NCBI GenBank assembly: GCA_031291675.1
Contig: JARLIO010000036.1
Location: 25,476 to 89,475, forward strand
Origin: Azospirillaceae bacterium
Lineage (GTDB): Bacteria > Pseudomonadota > Alphaproteobacteria > Azospirillales > Azospirillaceae
DNA: 64,000 nt
Direction: 5' to 3'
Part shown: positions 7,976 through 16,803 of the stretch, one piece after another
How positions within the stretch are numbered: the first letter of the stretch is position 1
Layout: each line of letters opens with the position of its first letter
Translations under genes and position numbers: made by a program
Notes under the pieces: model-generated
Told to the model about the DNA's origin: nothing
Database searches by the model: none
The model's input: only the letters and a program-made list of their open reading frames with translations

Positions 7976-8975
7976 CCGCTATGTCGCTCAGAGCAGCGTC
8001 ACCTTGCCCGGCAACCAGGCGGCATCCAACACCTATGTCGTGGCCATCGCCGGCACCGGGGCGATGTCGAGCTTCGATTGGAACGATGAAGACGGCGACA
8101 AAAACACCAGCCCGGCCGGCCACGCGATCACGACGGTCGTCTCCTGGTCCTTGTTCGTGGCCGGTCCCAACACCAACGCCAGCACCCCGACGAAGGGCGA
8201 GCCCTACATTTCGCTGGGCACGGCGACGGGCGTCTATGAGCTGTTGCAGATGAAGGACCCGACGACCAAGAATACCCTGGTCCAGTTCCTGAAGAGCGCC
8301 TCGCCCGACGTCCTGATCGTTACCGGACACAGCCTGGGCGGCGCGCTGTCGGCGACGCTCGGCTTCTACCTGATCGAGAGCAACGCCCTGCCGTCGGGCA
8401 CAACGACCTACGTCTATCCGACGGCGGGTGCTTCGCCGGGGAACGACATCTTTTCCGAGCAGTTCTCGACAGCCTTGCCACAGGCCACGCCGGGCACCGC
8501 GTTCTACCAGGTTTGGAATACCGACGTCTGGAACACCCACGACGTCGTGCCGCAGGCCTGGAGCACGGGGCCCGCCGATTCAGCGAGCCGGACCCTGAAC
8601 AATATTGGCGGCATTTACGAGAACGACCCGGCGCTGAAAGACATTGGGCAGCTTGTCGCAAGCGCCACGTCATGGTCGAACAACGCCAGCGTGACCTACA
8701 CGCCGCTGCCGGGCGTGTCTTTTACCGCCGCCTTCGCGACCTCGCTCACGATGGATGGCGTTTCCATTTCTTTGGACATACCGCCAAAGCATGATTACGG
8801 CTTTCTCTTGCAAGCATACTATCAACATGTCGATGCCTATCCGGCGGCGATCTTCCAGATCAACGATCTCCCGGCCATTACGACGCCGCCGGTCAAGGGT
8901 GTCACCAGGGAAGGCGCGGGCGAGCTTCTCAAATACTACGCCAACCTGTTCGGTCTGGCCGTTCTCGTCGGCTAA
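7866..8975 (+). CDS. Class 3 lipase-like hydrolase, 5' end apparently lost
   Basis: The coding signal is clear from about 7980 (YVAQSSVTLP, then YVVAIAGTGAMSSFDW) and includes the nucleophile elbow GHSLGGALSA near 8330. Homologues of this alpha/beta-hydrolase type normally carry around 100 more N-terminal residues. Here the only upstream starts (ATG 7866; GTG near 7932 and 7935) lie inside the 3' end of the histidine kinase in another frame and encode residues unlike a lipase. I see no ribosome-binding site. The simplest reading is that a deletion or rearrangement joined the kinase 3' end to an internal part of a lipase gene, leaving a truncated, possibly silent gene. The C-terminal part looks intact. 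The substrate is unknown. Confidence 0.65.
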   Translation: MDWSLNPPRPAIAPSAFGYRRGVVAGQQRIAEPCPGNRYVAQSSVTLPGNQAASNTYVVAIAGTGAMSSFDWNDEDGDKNTSPAGHAITTVVSWSLFVAGPNTNASTPTKGEPYISLGTATGVYELLQMKDPTTKNTLVQFLKSASPDVLIVTGHSLGGALSATLGFYLIESNALPSGTTTYVYPTAGASPGNDIFSEQFSTALPQATPGTAFYQVWNTDVWNTHDVVPQAWSTGPADSASRTLNNIGGIYENDPALKDIGQLVASATSWSNNASVTYTPLPGVSFTAAFATSLTMDGVSISLDIPPKHDYGFLLQAYYQHVDAYPAAIFQINDLPAITTPPVKGVTREGAGELLKYYANLFGLAVLVG

Positions 8976-9086
8976 ACTGTGAGTGCCTGATACCAGCCGG
9001 CAGAGAATGGTGTGTTTGCGGGCAGCCGGGGCGCGCTACGATGCGCAACGGCAAGGCCACGTCATGACGGCGTCGCGCGTGCCTTT

Positions 9087-9122
9087 GGCCTCCGGCAAAC
9101 CCGCTGCGGTTTGCCGGAGGCC
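9087..9122 (+). terminator. Strong stem-loop after the lipase
   Basis: A perfect 15-bp stem (GGCCTCCGGCAAACC and its complement) with a 6-base loop. There is no T-run on either side, so it may be a Rho-independent-like terminator or an mRNA stabiliser. It lies between the lipase stop and the glycosyltransferase. Confidence 0.55.
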
Positions 9123-9146
9123 TGTCTGTGGCCGAGGATGAAACGA

Positions 9147-10403
9147 ATGCCGGCATCGGCGAGACCGCCCGATCTGATTCTGCCCGATCTCATCTTACTT
9201 GAATTCCTGTTGCGATCGACGGTCGGGCACACGGTGAACTATCACGCCGCGATCCAACGGGCGGCCCGGCAACGCGGATTGTCGGTGCGGCTGTTCTGTC
9301 AGCGGAGCGCCCCGGTCGACACGGTGGCTGTCCTGGGCGCGGATCCCCTGTTTCAGGTTGATTATCGCGCGCTCGAACGGATCGAGAATACCCGTGTGCG
9401 GCTTCACACCTCGAACATGGCGCTGCTCGACGATTTGCAGAGCCTGGAGCCGCTGTTGTCGCCAAGGACAACAATTTTTGTCCAGCAGATCACCAATTAC
9501 GAGGCCTTGGGCTTGGCGCAATGGTACGCGTTACGTCCCGATGATCGCCGCCCGCGCCTCGTCATATGCCTGCGCGCCTATGTTGAAAGATTGCTCGAAA
9601 CACCGTTCGGCGTCGCCGTTGCCGCCTTGATGCAGTTTGGCAGCGCGGTTCGCCTGTGCACCGACACCGCACAGTTGGCCGATCATTTCGCCCGGGAGCT
9701 GACCCGCCGACCCGACGTGATTCCGATTCCCCATGTATCGCATCCCCTGATGCTGTCCGAGGTGCCGGCCCTTCTGGCCGCGGCGCTGGACCGGATCAGA
9801 AACCGCGCGGACGTCATGGTCCTCGGTCTCTATCTCGGGGTTGTTGGCGCCCATAAGGGATTTCTCCAGCTCCACGATATCATCACGGCGGTTCGTGCGG
9901 CCGGATTGCCGGTGCGGTTCATCGTCCAGGCCCGGCTGGAACCCCATTCCATCGGCGACCCGGTCGCGCTCGAGGCGCAGATCAGAAGATTGCAGGCCGA
10001 TCCGGGGACGGACCTGCTGCTGATCGAGGAAGAGCTCGGCGAGGCCGCCTATGGCGCCGTGCTCGACGCCTGCGACATCCTGTTGATGCCCTATATTTCC
10101 GCGGCGTACCGCCACAACAGTTCCGGCATTTTCGCCGAGGCGATTGCCGCCGGAAAAATCGTCATTGTGCCGCGGGATAGCTGGATGGGCAGTGAATTGA
10201 CGCGGTTCGGTGCGGCCGGGGTGGCGCTGCCCGACATCACGCCGGTCGATATCGCCCAGGCCGTTGGCGCGATTGTTGCCGATCGCGTCGGGCTGCAACA
10301 GCGTGCCCGCGAGGCGGTTCAGGCCTGGACGGCCTTTCACAATGCCGGGACGCTGGTCGAATATCTGATGGCCGCTGGTGGAGCGCCGTCGTCACCGCTC
10401 TGA
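9147..10403 (+). CDS. GT4-like glycosyltransferase
   Basis: 418 residues from ATG 9147, chosen because GAGG lies 9 bases upstream; ATG 9138 abuts the same GAGG. The N-terminal half has HTVNYHAAIQRAARQRG, like the acceptor-side domain of GT-B enzymes. The C-terminal half has a GxxGAHKGF-like loop and YRHNSSGIFAEAIAAGK, which fits the E-x7-E nucleotide-sugar motif of family GT4, followed by a second substrate loop. No membrane segment is seen. It stands alone between a hairpin and the eut operon, so neither sugar donor nor acceptor can be inferred. The fold assignment is moderate to good; the activity is inferred. Confidence 0.7.
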   Translation: MPASARPPDLILPDLILLEFLLRSTVGHTVNYHAAIQRAARQRGLSVRLFCQRSAPVDTVAVLGADPLFQVDYRALERIENTRVRLHTSNMALLDDLQSLEPLLSPRTTIFVQQITNYEALGLAQWYALRPDDRRPRLVICLRAYVERLLETPFGVAVAALMQFGSAVRLCTDTAQLADHFARELTRRPDVIPIPHVSHPLMLSEVPALLAAALDRIRNRADVMVLGLYLGVVGAHKGFLQLHDIITAVRAAGLPVRFIVQARLEPHSIGDPVALEAQIRRLQADPGTDLLLIEEELGEAAYGAVLDACDILLMPYISAAYRHNSSGIFAEAIAAGKIVIVPRDSWMGSELTRFGAAGVALPDITPVDIAQAVGAIVADRVGLQQRAREAVQAWTAFHNAGTLVEYLMAAGGAPSSPL

Positions 10404-10585
10404 TCGAACCGGGACGAGGGGGGTGCGACGTGGGCAAGGTCGATGGCCCCCTCCTGATCTGCCTAAAAGGCGATCATCAACGGCGCCAGCCCATTTTTTG
10501 CGCTGAAATGTCAAGCCAGGTGGTGCCGGCGCGGGCTACCATGATCCCGAGCTTGACACCAAGAGAACAAGGGGCAGCGACGGAA

Positions 10586-11980
10586 ATGGCCTACAGCGCC
10601 ACCTTGATGGGGCAACGCCACGTCTTTGCGGATCTGCGTGCGCTTCTCGCCTGCGCGTCGCCGCGCCGGTCCGGCGATGAACTCGCGGGCCTCGCCGCCA
10701 CCAGCGATGAGCAGCGCGTCGCAGCGCGGCTGGCACTCGCGGACCTGCCGTTGACGGTGTTTCTCAACGAAGCACTGGTTCCTTATGAGACCGACGAAGT
10801 CACCCGCCTGATCCTCGACAGCCACGACCGGCGCGCGTTTGCGCCCGTCGCGCACCTGACCGTTGGCGGCTTGCGCGACTGGCTGCTGTCCTACGCGGCG
10901 GACGAAGCCGCCCTGATCGCCCTGGCCCCCGGCCTGACGCCGGAGATCGTGGCTGCGGTCTCGAAACTGATGCGCAATCAGGATCTCATCACCGTCGCGG
11001 CGAAATGCCGGGTGATCACCCGGTTCCGGACCACCATGGGCCTCGCCGGCCGGCTGGGCAGCCGGCTGCAACCCAACCATCCCACCGATGACCCCACCGG
11101 CATTGCCGGCTCGATCCTCGACGGTCTGCTGTGCGGGGTCGGCGATGCCGTCATCGGCATCAACCCGGCGAGTGACAACCTGGCCTCCTACATCACGCTG
11201 GTTGAACTGATTGACGCGCTGCGCTGCCGGTTCAACATTCCGACGCAATCCTGCGTCCTGGCCCATGTCACCACGGCCCTGGATGCCATGGCCCGGGATG
11301 CTCCGGTCGATCTGGTGTTCCAGTCGATTGCCGGGACCGAAGCTGCCAATGCCTCCTTCGGCATTGGGCTGTCGCTCCTGGATGAGGCGCACCAGGCCGC
11401 TCTGGCGCTGAAGCGCGGCACGGTGGGCGACAACTGCCTGTATTTTGAGACCGGGCAGGGCAGTGCGCTGTCGGCCGACGCCCATCACGGCGTCGACCAG
11501 CAGACGGTTGAAGTCCGCGCCTACGCGGTGGCGCGCCGGTTCCAGCCGTTCCTGGTCAACACCGTCGTCGGCTTCATCGGTCCGGAGTATCTCTACGACG
11601 CCAAGCAGATCATCCGGGCCGGGCTGGAGGATCACCTCTGCGCCAAACTGCTCGGCGTGCCGATGGGTGTGGATGTTTGTTACACCAACCACGCCGAGGC
11701 CGACCAGGATGACATGGACAGCCTGATGGTTCTGCTGGCCGCCGCCGGGGTTAATTTCATCATGGGCGTGCCCGGCGCTGACGACGTGATGCTCAACTAT
11801 CAAAGCACGTCGTATCACGACATCCTGACGCTGCGTCACCTGTTCCAGCGCCAGCCGGCTCCCGAATTCGAACAATGGCTGCGCTGGATGGGCATGCTCG
11901 ACGAACAAGGTCGCCTGCCGCCGCAGTCTGGCGACAGCACGGCGGCATTGCGTCTGCTGGCGCCGGCGGGTGCCCCGTGA
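10586..11980 (+). CDS. eutB: Ethanolamine ammonia-lyase heavy chain
   Basis: 464 residues, close to the usual length of EutB. The enzyme, with EutC, converts ethanolamine to acetaldehyde and ammonia using adenosylcobalamin. Family blocks are clear: RSGDELAGLAA, RLQPNHPTDD, GVGDAVIGINP, IPTQSCVLAHVTT, NCLYFETGQGSALSA, NTVVGFIGPEYLYD, YTNHAEADQDD, FIMGVPGADDVMLNYQ. ATG 10586 matches the family N-terminus; the frame extends back to 10430 but that part is not EutB-like. AAGGGG lies about 11 bases upstream. The stop overlaps eutC (GTGA). No microcompartment shell genes and no EutA reactivase occur nearby, so this is a minimal cytosolic system. I see no cobalamin riboswitch in 10404-10585. Confidence 0.97.
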   Translation: MAYSATLMGQRHVFADLRALLACASPRRSGDELAGLAATSDEQRVAARLALADLPLTVFLNEALVPYETDEVTRLILDSHDRRAFAPVAHLTVGGLRDWLLSYAADEAALIALAPGLTPEIVAAVSKLMRNQDLITVAAKCRVITRFRTTMGLAGRLGSRLQPNHPTDDPTGIAGSILDGLLCGVGDAVIGINPASDNLASYITLVELIDALRCRFNIPTQSCVLAHVTTALDAMARDAPVDLVFQSIAGTEAANASFGIGLSLLDEAHQAALALKRGTVGDNCLYFETGQGSALSADAHHGVDQQTVEVRAYAVARRFQPFLVNTVVGFIGPEYLYDAKQIIRAGLEDHLCAKLLGVPMGVDVCYTNHAEADQDDMDSLMVLLAAAGVNFIMGVPGADDVMLNYQSTSYHDILTLRHLFQRQPAPEFEQWLRWMGMLDEQGRLPPQSGDSTAALRLLAPAGAP

Positions 11981-12777
11981 GCGGGGATCGGCCAACCGAC
12001 CCGAGGCGCGATCCCTGGAGCCGGTTTCGCGCCGCCACCCCGGCCCGCATTGCGCTCGGGCGGGTCGGCGACGGCCTGCCCACGGCGCCGATGCTGGAAT
12101 TCCAGGCGGCCCATGCGCGCGCCCGTGACACCGTCCACGGCACGGTCGACTATGATCGCCTGGCCGAACGGCTTGCGCCCCATGCGGTGCTGCGGGTCCA
12201 TAGCCAGGCCGCCGACCGCGCGACCTATCTGCGCCGCCCCGACCTGGGGCGCCGCCTGGACCCACAAAGCGCCGGTGCTCTCGTTCCCGGGGACTGGGAC
12301 CTCGTCTTCGTGATTGCGGACGGCCTGTCGGCCCTCGCGGTCAACCACCATGCCGCGGACCTGGTCCTGGCCGCGCTGGCGCGTTTGCCGGGCTGGCGCG
12401 TCGGCCCCGTGGTGCTGGCCGAACAGGCACGGGTGGCACTGGGTGATGAAATCGGCGGCCTGCTGGGCGCGCGGCTCGTCGCGGTGCTGGTCGGGGAGCG
12501 TCCCGGCCTGTCGGTCGCGGACTCGCTGGGCGTCTATCTGACCTGGGGCCCGCGCATCGGATGCAAGGACGCCGAGCGCAACTGCATTTCCAACATTCAC
12601 GCCGCCGGCCTGGGCATCGAGCCGGCGGCCGGGAAACTCGTCTGGCTGGCGACGGAAGCTTCGGTCCGCCGCCTGACCGGTGTTGCCTTGAAGGAGGACG
12701 CCCCCACTGCCATCGGGCCTCAGGAGCCACCGGCTGTGATTTCACCTTCGTCCCGCGGACCGCAAGGAGGATCTTGA
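11977..12777 (+). CDS. eutC: Ethanolamine ammonia-lyase light chain
   Basis: 266 residues from GTG 11977, whose codon overlaps the eutB stop; the frame is open further upstream inside eutB, but that part is not EutC-like. Typical EutC blocks: TARIALGRVG, TAPMLEFQAAHARARDTV, LRVHSQAADRATYL, DLVFVIADGLSALAV, LLVGERPGLSV-like, TWGPRIGCKDAERNCISNI. It forms the B12-binding part of the EutBC complex. The C-terminus is about 30 residues longer than the core, with a Pro/Ser-rich tail. It is followed after three bases by the permease, which has its own AAGGAGG. Confidence 0.96.
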   Translation: MSGDRPTDPRRDPWSRFRAATPARIALGRVGDGLPTAPMLEFQAAHARARDTVHGTVDYDRLAERLAPHAVLRVHSQAADRATYLRRPDLGRRLDPQSAGALVPGDWDLVFVIADGLSALAVNHHAADLVLAALARLPGWRVGPVVLAEQARVALGDEIGGLLGARLVAVLVGERPGLSVADSLGVYLTWGPRIGCKDAERNCISNIHAAGLGIEPAAGKLVWLATEASVRRLTGVALKEDAPTAIGPQEPPAVISPSSRGPQGGS

Positions 12778-12780
12778 TTG

Positions 12781-14340
12781 ATGGCGCACGATCATCATGA
12801 CGACGACAAACGCATCCTGCACAGCATGGGTTATGCCCAGGAATTGCTGCGTGGCATGAAAACATTTCAGAACTTCGCGATTTCTTTTTCCATCATCTGC
12901 ATTTTGTCCGGAGGCATCAATTCGTTCAGCCAGGGCCTGGGCAGCGTCGGTGGTGCCGCGATCGGCATCGGCTGGCCGGTGGCTCTGGTGTTCTCGTTCC
13001 TTGTTGCCCTGTCCATGGCGCAGATCGCGTCGGCGTTTCCCACGGCCGGCGGCCTGTATCACTGGGGCTCGATCCTCGGCGGCCGGGCGGTTGGCTGGGT
13101 CACGGCGTGGTTCAACCTGGTCGGGCTGATCACCGTGCTGGCGGCCATCAATGTCGGCACCTATCTGTTTTTCGTCGGCGCGCTGGCCCCCTATCTGGGG
13201 ATCGATGCCACCGCCCTGACCCCGACCGAACCGACGCTGTTCAGCATCGCGGTCCAGACCGTGTGCGTGGCCCTGATCACCGTGTCGCAAGGACTGGTCA
13301 ATCATCTGGGCATCCGGCTGACGTCCCGTCTCACCGATTTCTCGGGATATGTGATCCTGCTCGGCTCGCTGGCCTTGACGGTCTCTTTGCTGGCGTTTGC
13401 CCCGCACATCGATTTCGCGCGCCTGGTGACCTTTACCAACTACAGCGGTGACGCCGGCGGCGGCGTGTGGCCCCAGACGGGCAACATGGGCTATCTGTTC
13501 CTGCTGGGCCTGCTGCTGCCGGCCTATACCATCACCGGCTTCGACGCCTCGGCCCACACCGCCGAGGAAACCATCGATGCCGCCCGGACCGTCCCCAAGG
13601 GCATGACCCATTCGGTGCTGTGGTCCGGGGTGTTTGGCTGGGTCATGCTGGGGGCCATCGTCCTGGCCGCACCGGACCTGGGCGAGGCCGCGGGCAATGG
13701 GGCCGGCCAGTTCTTTTTCATCATGGATCACGTGCTGCCCGGGCCGCTGAAGATCCTGCTCTATGTGGTGATCTTCCTCGGACAATATCTGTGCGGCCTG
13801 GCCACGGTGACCTCGGCAAGCCGCATGGTGTTCGCCTTTGCCCGCGACGGCGGTCTGCCCTTTTCGTCCTCACTGCGCAAGATCCACCCGATCTATCGCA
13901 CGCCGGTTTTCGCGCTATGGATGGTCGTGATTCTGGCCATTCTGTTTACTGTGTATACGCCGGTCTACACGACCATTGCCGCCGTGTGCACGATGTTCCT
14001 CTACATCTCCTATCTGCTGCCGGTGGCGGCGGGACTGATTGCCTATCGCCGGCGTTGGACTCAGATGGGGCCGTTCGACCTGGGCGCCCTGTTCCCGCTG
14101 GTGGCCGTGGCGTCGCTGGCCGGGGGCTGCGTGCTGATCTATATCGGCATCCAGCCGCCGAATGATCAGGCCCTGACCGTGACCCTTGGCGCGCTGGCGA
14201 TCACGGCCGTGGTGTGGTTCGGGTTGGAGCGGCGGCGTTTCCAGGGACCGCCGATGGGCACGCTGAGTGCCGAGAAGCTCGCTGAAATCACCGCGCGGGA
14301 ACAGGCGGTCGGCGAACCCGTGGTGCAGAGCGCGTCCTGA
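12781..14340 (+). CDS. APC-superfamily permease, likely amine/ethanolamine importer
   Basis: 519 residues, about 12 membrane helices. The N-terminal block (LLRGMKTFQNFAISFSIIC, then GGINSFSQGLGSVGG and AQIASAFPTAGGLYHWG) is typical of the amino acid/choline (ACT) branch of the APC superfamily, which contains GABA, choline and polyamine-type carriers. This is not the usual EAT-type ethanolamine permease sequence. The start is ATG 12781 with AAGGAGG ten bases upstream (TTG 12778 is directly before it). Position directly after eutBC suggests it brings in ethanolamine or a related amine; this is inference from context. A strong hairpin follows the stop. Confidence 0.88.
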   Translation: MAHDHHDDDKRILHSMGYAQELLRGMKTFQNFAISFSIICILSGGINSFSQGLGSVGGAAIGIGWPVALVFSFLVALSMAQIASAFPTAGGLYHWGSILGGRAVGWVTAWFNLVGLITVLAAINVGTYLFFVGALAPYLGIDATALTPTEPTLFSIAVQTVCVALITVSQGLVNHLGIRLTSRLTDFSGYVILLGSLALTVSLLAFAPHIDFARLVTFTNYSGDAGGGVWPQTGNMGYLFLLGLLLPAYTITGFDASAHTAEETIDAARTVPKGMTHSVLWSGVFGWVMLGAIVLAAPDLGEAAGNGAGQFFFIMDHVLPGPLKILLYVVIFLGQYLCGLATVTSASRMVFAFARDGGLPFSSSLRKIHPIYRTPVFALWMVVILAILFTVYTPVYTTIAAVCTMFLYISYLLPVAAGLIAYRRRWTQMGPFDLGALFPLVAVASLAGGCVLIYIGIQPPNDQALTVTLGALAITAVVWFGLERRRFQGPPMGTLSAEKLAEITAREQAVGEPVVQSAS

Positions 14341-14375
14341 GCGGCGACGCCGCATATCGCGATCAGGGCACGGTG

Positions 14376-14408
14376 ATCAGGGCACCGCGGTCGACGCGGT
14401 GCCCTGAT
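14376..14408 (+). terminator. Stem-loop ending the eutBC-permease operon
   Basis: A perfect 14-bp inverted repeat (ATCAGGGCACCGCG and its complement) with a 5-base loop, 35 bases after the permease stop. There is no T-run. The left arm is preceded by a partial duplicate (GATCAGGGCACG) at 14361. Confidence 0.6.
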
Positions 14409-14431
14409 GCGTGTTGCAGGGGGCTTGTCGT

Positions 14432-14447
14432 TGGTACGGTTGTTGCG
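14432..14447 (+). promoter_or_regulatory. Candidate sigma-54 promoter of the AraC regulator
   Basis: TGGTACGGTTGTTGCG fits TGGCACG-N4-TTGCW, with the GG and GC doublets exactly ten bases apart. The last base is off consensus. It lies 56 bases before the AraC-type start. No enhancer-binding activator is nearby, so the match may be by chance. Confidence 0.3.
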
Positions 14448-14502
14448 TGGCTGTCGATGAACGCGCTGCAATCATGCCATTCTGCATATTTGGGAGGCCC
14501 TC

Positions 14503-15576
14503 ATGGCCCACCAGAGCACAAGGAGTGAGCAGACCCGGCCGGCAACCGGGAACCACCGCATCCTTGCCGCCGCCGCCAGCGGCGTTGCCACCTTCATCGC
14601 CGACAATGGCGCCGACCCGGAACGGGTGTTCGCTGCCAGCGGCATCGATCCGGCGTGCCTCACGGATCCGTTGGCGCCATTGGGGCTCTCTTCTTTCGTC
14701 TGCATGATGGAGCAGGCCGCCCGCCAAAGCGGCAACGACAATTTCGGCCTGTGGTACGGCCACCGATTCCGCCCGGAGATGCAGGGGCAGATGGGGAAAG
14801 TGGTGCTGGCGTCGGCCACCGTCGGCGCGGCACTGGCCAACATGGCCGAAATGTTTCCCTATCATCAGCACGCCACCGAATGCCGGCTGATCCGCGCCGC
14901 CGATGGCTTGATGCGGATGGAATACCGCATTCTCGATCCCAGCGTGGTCGCCCGTCGCCAGGATGCCGAGCTGACATTGGGCATGGTCCTGAATGTTTGC
15001 CGCCACGCCCTTGGCGCACAATGGACACCGGAGCGGGTGGAGTTCGAGCATTTACGGCCGGAAGGCTGGCTGGAGCACGAACGGGCGTTCGGGGCGGAGG
15101 TCATTTTCGGTTGGCGCACCAATGCCGTGGTGTTCCGCTCCGCGGGATTGGACCGCCGGATGCCGGGGGCCAATGCGCCCGCGATGGCGGCGGCGCGGCG
15201 GCGCATGGTCAGCCTCGGCAGCACCCGACAGGCGCTCGGCCTGGACGATGTCGTGATGAACGAAGTTCGCGCCCGGCTGCACGAAGGTTACCCCCATATC
15301 GAGGTGATTGCGGCGAGCGTCGGCGTGCCGCGCTGGACCTTGCAACGCCGCCTGGTCGAGGCCGGCCTGACCTTTTCCGAGGCCGTCGAGCGGGTGCGGC
15401 GCGACATGGCGACGTTCTATCTGGGTCAGGCTCATCTGTCGCTGTCGGAAATCGCCCTGTCGCTCGGTTATTCGGAGTTGAGCGCGTTCACCCGGGCCTT
15501 TTCGCGATGGCATGGCGTGTCACCCGCGAAATGGCGCCAGCAAGCGGGCCACGGGGTTCGGGCGACGCTGTGCTGA
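14503..15576 (+). CDS. AraC-family regulator with arabinose-binding-like N-terminal domain (OruR/ArgR type)
   Basis: 357 residues from ATG 14503, with GGGAGG five bases upstream. The N-terminal two thirds look like the ligand domain of the OruR/FtrA-like AraC branch (FGLWYGHRF, ALANMAEMFPYHQH). The C-terminus has two helix-turn-helix units (IAASVGVPRWTLQRRL and LSEIALSLGYSELSAFTRAF, then GVSPAKWR). Ethanolamine operons in other proteobacteria are often governed by an AraC-type EutR. Here the adjacency to eutBC on the same strand suggests the same role, although the N-terminal domain differs from enterobacterial EutR. 15577-15782 holds no recognisable gene. Confidence 0.88.
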   Translation: MAHQSTRSEQTRPATGNHRILAAAASGVATFIADNGADPERVFAASGIDPACLTDPLAPLGLSSFVCMMEQAARQSGNDNFGLWYGHRFRPEMQGQMGKVVLASATVGAALANMAEMFPYHQHATECRLIRAADGLMRMEYRILDPSVVARRQDAELTLGMVLNVCRHALGAQWTPERVEFEHLRPEGWLEHERAFGAEVIFGWRTNAVVFRSAGLDRRMPGANAPAMAAARRRMVSLGSTRQALGLDDVVMNEVRARLHEGYPHIEVIAASVGVPRWTLQRRLVEAGLTFSEAVERVRRDMATFYLGQAHLSLSEIALSLGYSELSAFTRAFSRWHGVSPAKWRQQAGHGVRATLC

Positions 15577-15782
15577 ACCCGGCGCTCATGAGAAACGCGG
15601 CCGAGCCCGCCGAAGGCTGTTATTGTCGTCGCGCGAGACAATGAGCGGCCGGAGTCGCCGGTTCCAACGAATTCTATCGAAACCGCCGTGGTTCTGGCAA
15701 AAGGAGCCAGTTTGATGCTTGTCGCCCGCGGCGGCTGTTGACGATCCCAGGCATCTTGGCCGGGCGGTCGTGGCACTCCCAT

Positions 15783-15838
15783 CTAACCAACCTTGACCAA
15801 CACACGGGGGGATGGTATTGTTGGTCAACTTTGGTTAG
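15783..15838 (+). promoter_or_regulatory. Operator of the Phd/PIN toxin-antitoxin module
   Basis: 20-base inverted arms (CTAACCAA-N2-TTGACCAACA and its complement, mismatched only at the two N positions) are separated by 16 bases. The right arm ends at the antitoxin ribosome-binding site. This fits autorepression by the antitoxin or the complex. Confidence 0.8.
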
Positions 15839-15846
15839 GAATGGAC

Positions 15847-16092
15847 ATGTCGCACCCCATCAATCTGTATGAGGCCAAAACAAATCTGTCGCAGTTGGTC
15901 GACCGTGCGGCCGCCGGCGAGGAGATTATCATCGCCAAGGCCGGACGTCCGCTGGCACGCTTGGTTCCCTTGGCGGTGCGCACCGAACCGCGCTTTCCCG
16001 GTCTGCTGAAGGGAAGGATCGCGATCGGTGCGGATTTCGACGCACCGTTACCAGATGAGGTTGCGAAAGCGTTTCAGGGGAAATCGCCGTGA
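15847..16092 (+). CDS. Phd/YefM-family antitoxin
   Basis: 81 residues. The Phd/YefM N-terminus (INLYEAKTNLSQLVDRAAAGEEIIIAKAGRPLARLVP) is the DNA-binding part; the C-terminus (LPDEVAKAFQGK) would neutralise the toxin. ATG 15847 has AGGA six bases upstream, while ATG 15841 directly abuts it. The stop overlaps the PIN toxin start (GTGA). It lies behind a long palindromic operator, as expected for conditional autoregulation. Confidence 0.93.
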   Translation: MSHPINLYEAKTNLSQLVDRAAAGEEIIIAKAGRPLARLVPLAVRTEPRFPGLLKGRIAIGADFDAPLPDEVAKAFQGKSP

Positions 16093-16478
16093 GATTGCTT
16101 CTCGACAGCCATATCCTGTTGTGGTGGCTGACTGATGATCCGGCCCTGCCGGCTGCGGCGAAAGCGGCCATTGGTGACCCGACCTCGGACGTATTCGTCA
16201 GTGCCGCGACGGCCTGGGAGTTGGCCGTCAAATGTGCGCTCGGTCGTCTCGAATTCCCCATTGGGCAGATGGCGGCAATTCTGGACGAAGCGGGGTTCAC
16301 GCCCCTTGGGATCGAGGTGGAGCATGCCGTGATCGCAGGGGCCTTGCCGCGGCACCACAACGACCCCTTCGACCGAATGCTGATCGCCCAGGCGCAGCAT
16401 GAAGGCATGACGATCCTCACCGTGGATCCGATGATAAGACGCTATGCCGTTGCGGTGCTCGGCGGCTCGAATAACTGA
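16089..16478 (+). CDS. vapC: PIN-domain toxin (VapC-like RNase)
   Basis: 129 residues, GTG start coupled to the antitoxin. Acidic PIN residues are present: LLLDSHILLWW (first Asp), ATAWELAVK (Glu), and HHNDPFDRMLIAQA (Asp pair), with a final ILTVDPMI. Family members cut tRNA or rRNA in a Mg-dependent manner. The length is normal and no lesion is seen. Phd/YefM paired with this PIN subgroup (HILLWW, DPFDRML) is a common combination in alphaproteobacteria. Confidence 0.93.
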   Translation: MRLLLDSHILLWWLTDDPALPAAAKAAIGDPTSDVFVSAATAWELAVKCALGRLEFPIGQMAAILDEAGFTPLGIEVEHAVIAGALPRHHNDPFDRMLIAQAQHEGMTILTVDPMIRRYAVAVLGGSNN

Positions 16479-16506
16479 CCCGCGGGGAACATCGCGAGGG
16501 CCTTGT

Positions 16507-16546
16507 ATATCCGGCGAATATCCCGCACGATATCCGCGAGATATCA
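16507..16546 (+). promoter_or_regulatory. Helically phased repeats, probable MazE operator
   Basis: ATATC occurs at 16507, 16518, 16530 and 16541, that is every 11-12 bases, on one face of the helix; the first three copies read ATATCC. They end about 10 bases before the MazE start and overlap the expected promoter. Confidence 0.6.
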
Positions 16547-16557
16547 GGGAGAGGGCG

Positions 16558-16803
16558 ATGCAAGTGCAACTGGCCCGTTGGGGCAATAGTCTCGGGGTCC
16601 GCATTCCGAAGGAGATCGCCGGCCGCCTTGGGCTCATAGAGGGCGTGCGGGTGGAGATGACGACGGATGATGGCCGGATCGTCATTTCACCCGTGACACC
16701 GCGGTATCAACTCGCCGATCTCCTTCAGGGCATCACGCCCGAGGCCATGCGGGATGCGTTCGATTGGGGTGACGACCTCGGCCGCGAGCGGATCGACGAA
16801 TGA
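16558..16803 (+). CDS. mazE: MazE/AbrB-type antitoxin
   Basis: 81 residues. The N-terminal SpoVT/AbrB swapped-hairpin DNA-binding domain is clear (VQLARWGNSLGVRIPKEIA, GLIEGVRVEMTTDDGRIVI). The acidic C-terminus (FDWGDDLGRERIDE) would block MazF. ATG 16558 is preceded by GGGAGAGGG. The upstream frame from 16444 is not AbrB-like. The stop overlaps mazF (ATGA). Confidence 0.93.
   Translation: MQVQLARWGNSLGVRIPKEIAGRLGLIEGVRVEMTTDDGRIVISPVTPRYQLADLLQGITPEAMRDAFDWGDDLGRERIDE

Noticed and set aside
10404..10585. Cobalamin riboswitch before eutB
   Set aside because: I looked for the B12-box-like conserved core and saw none in this short leader.
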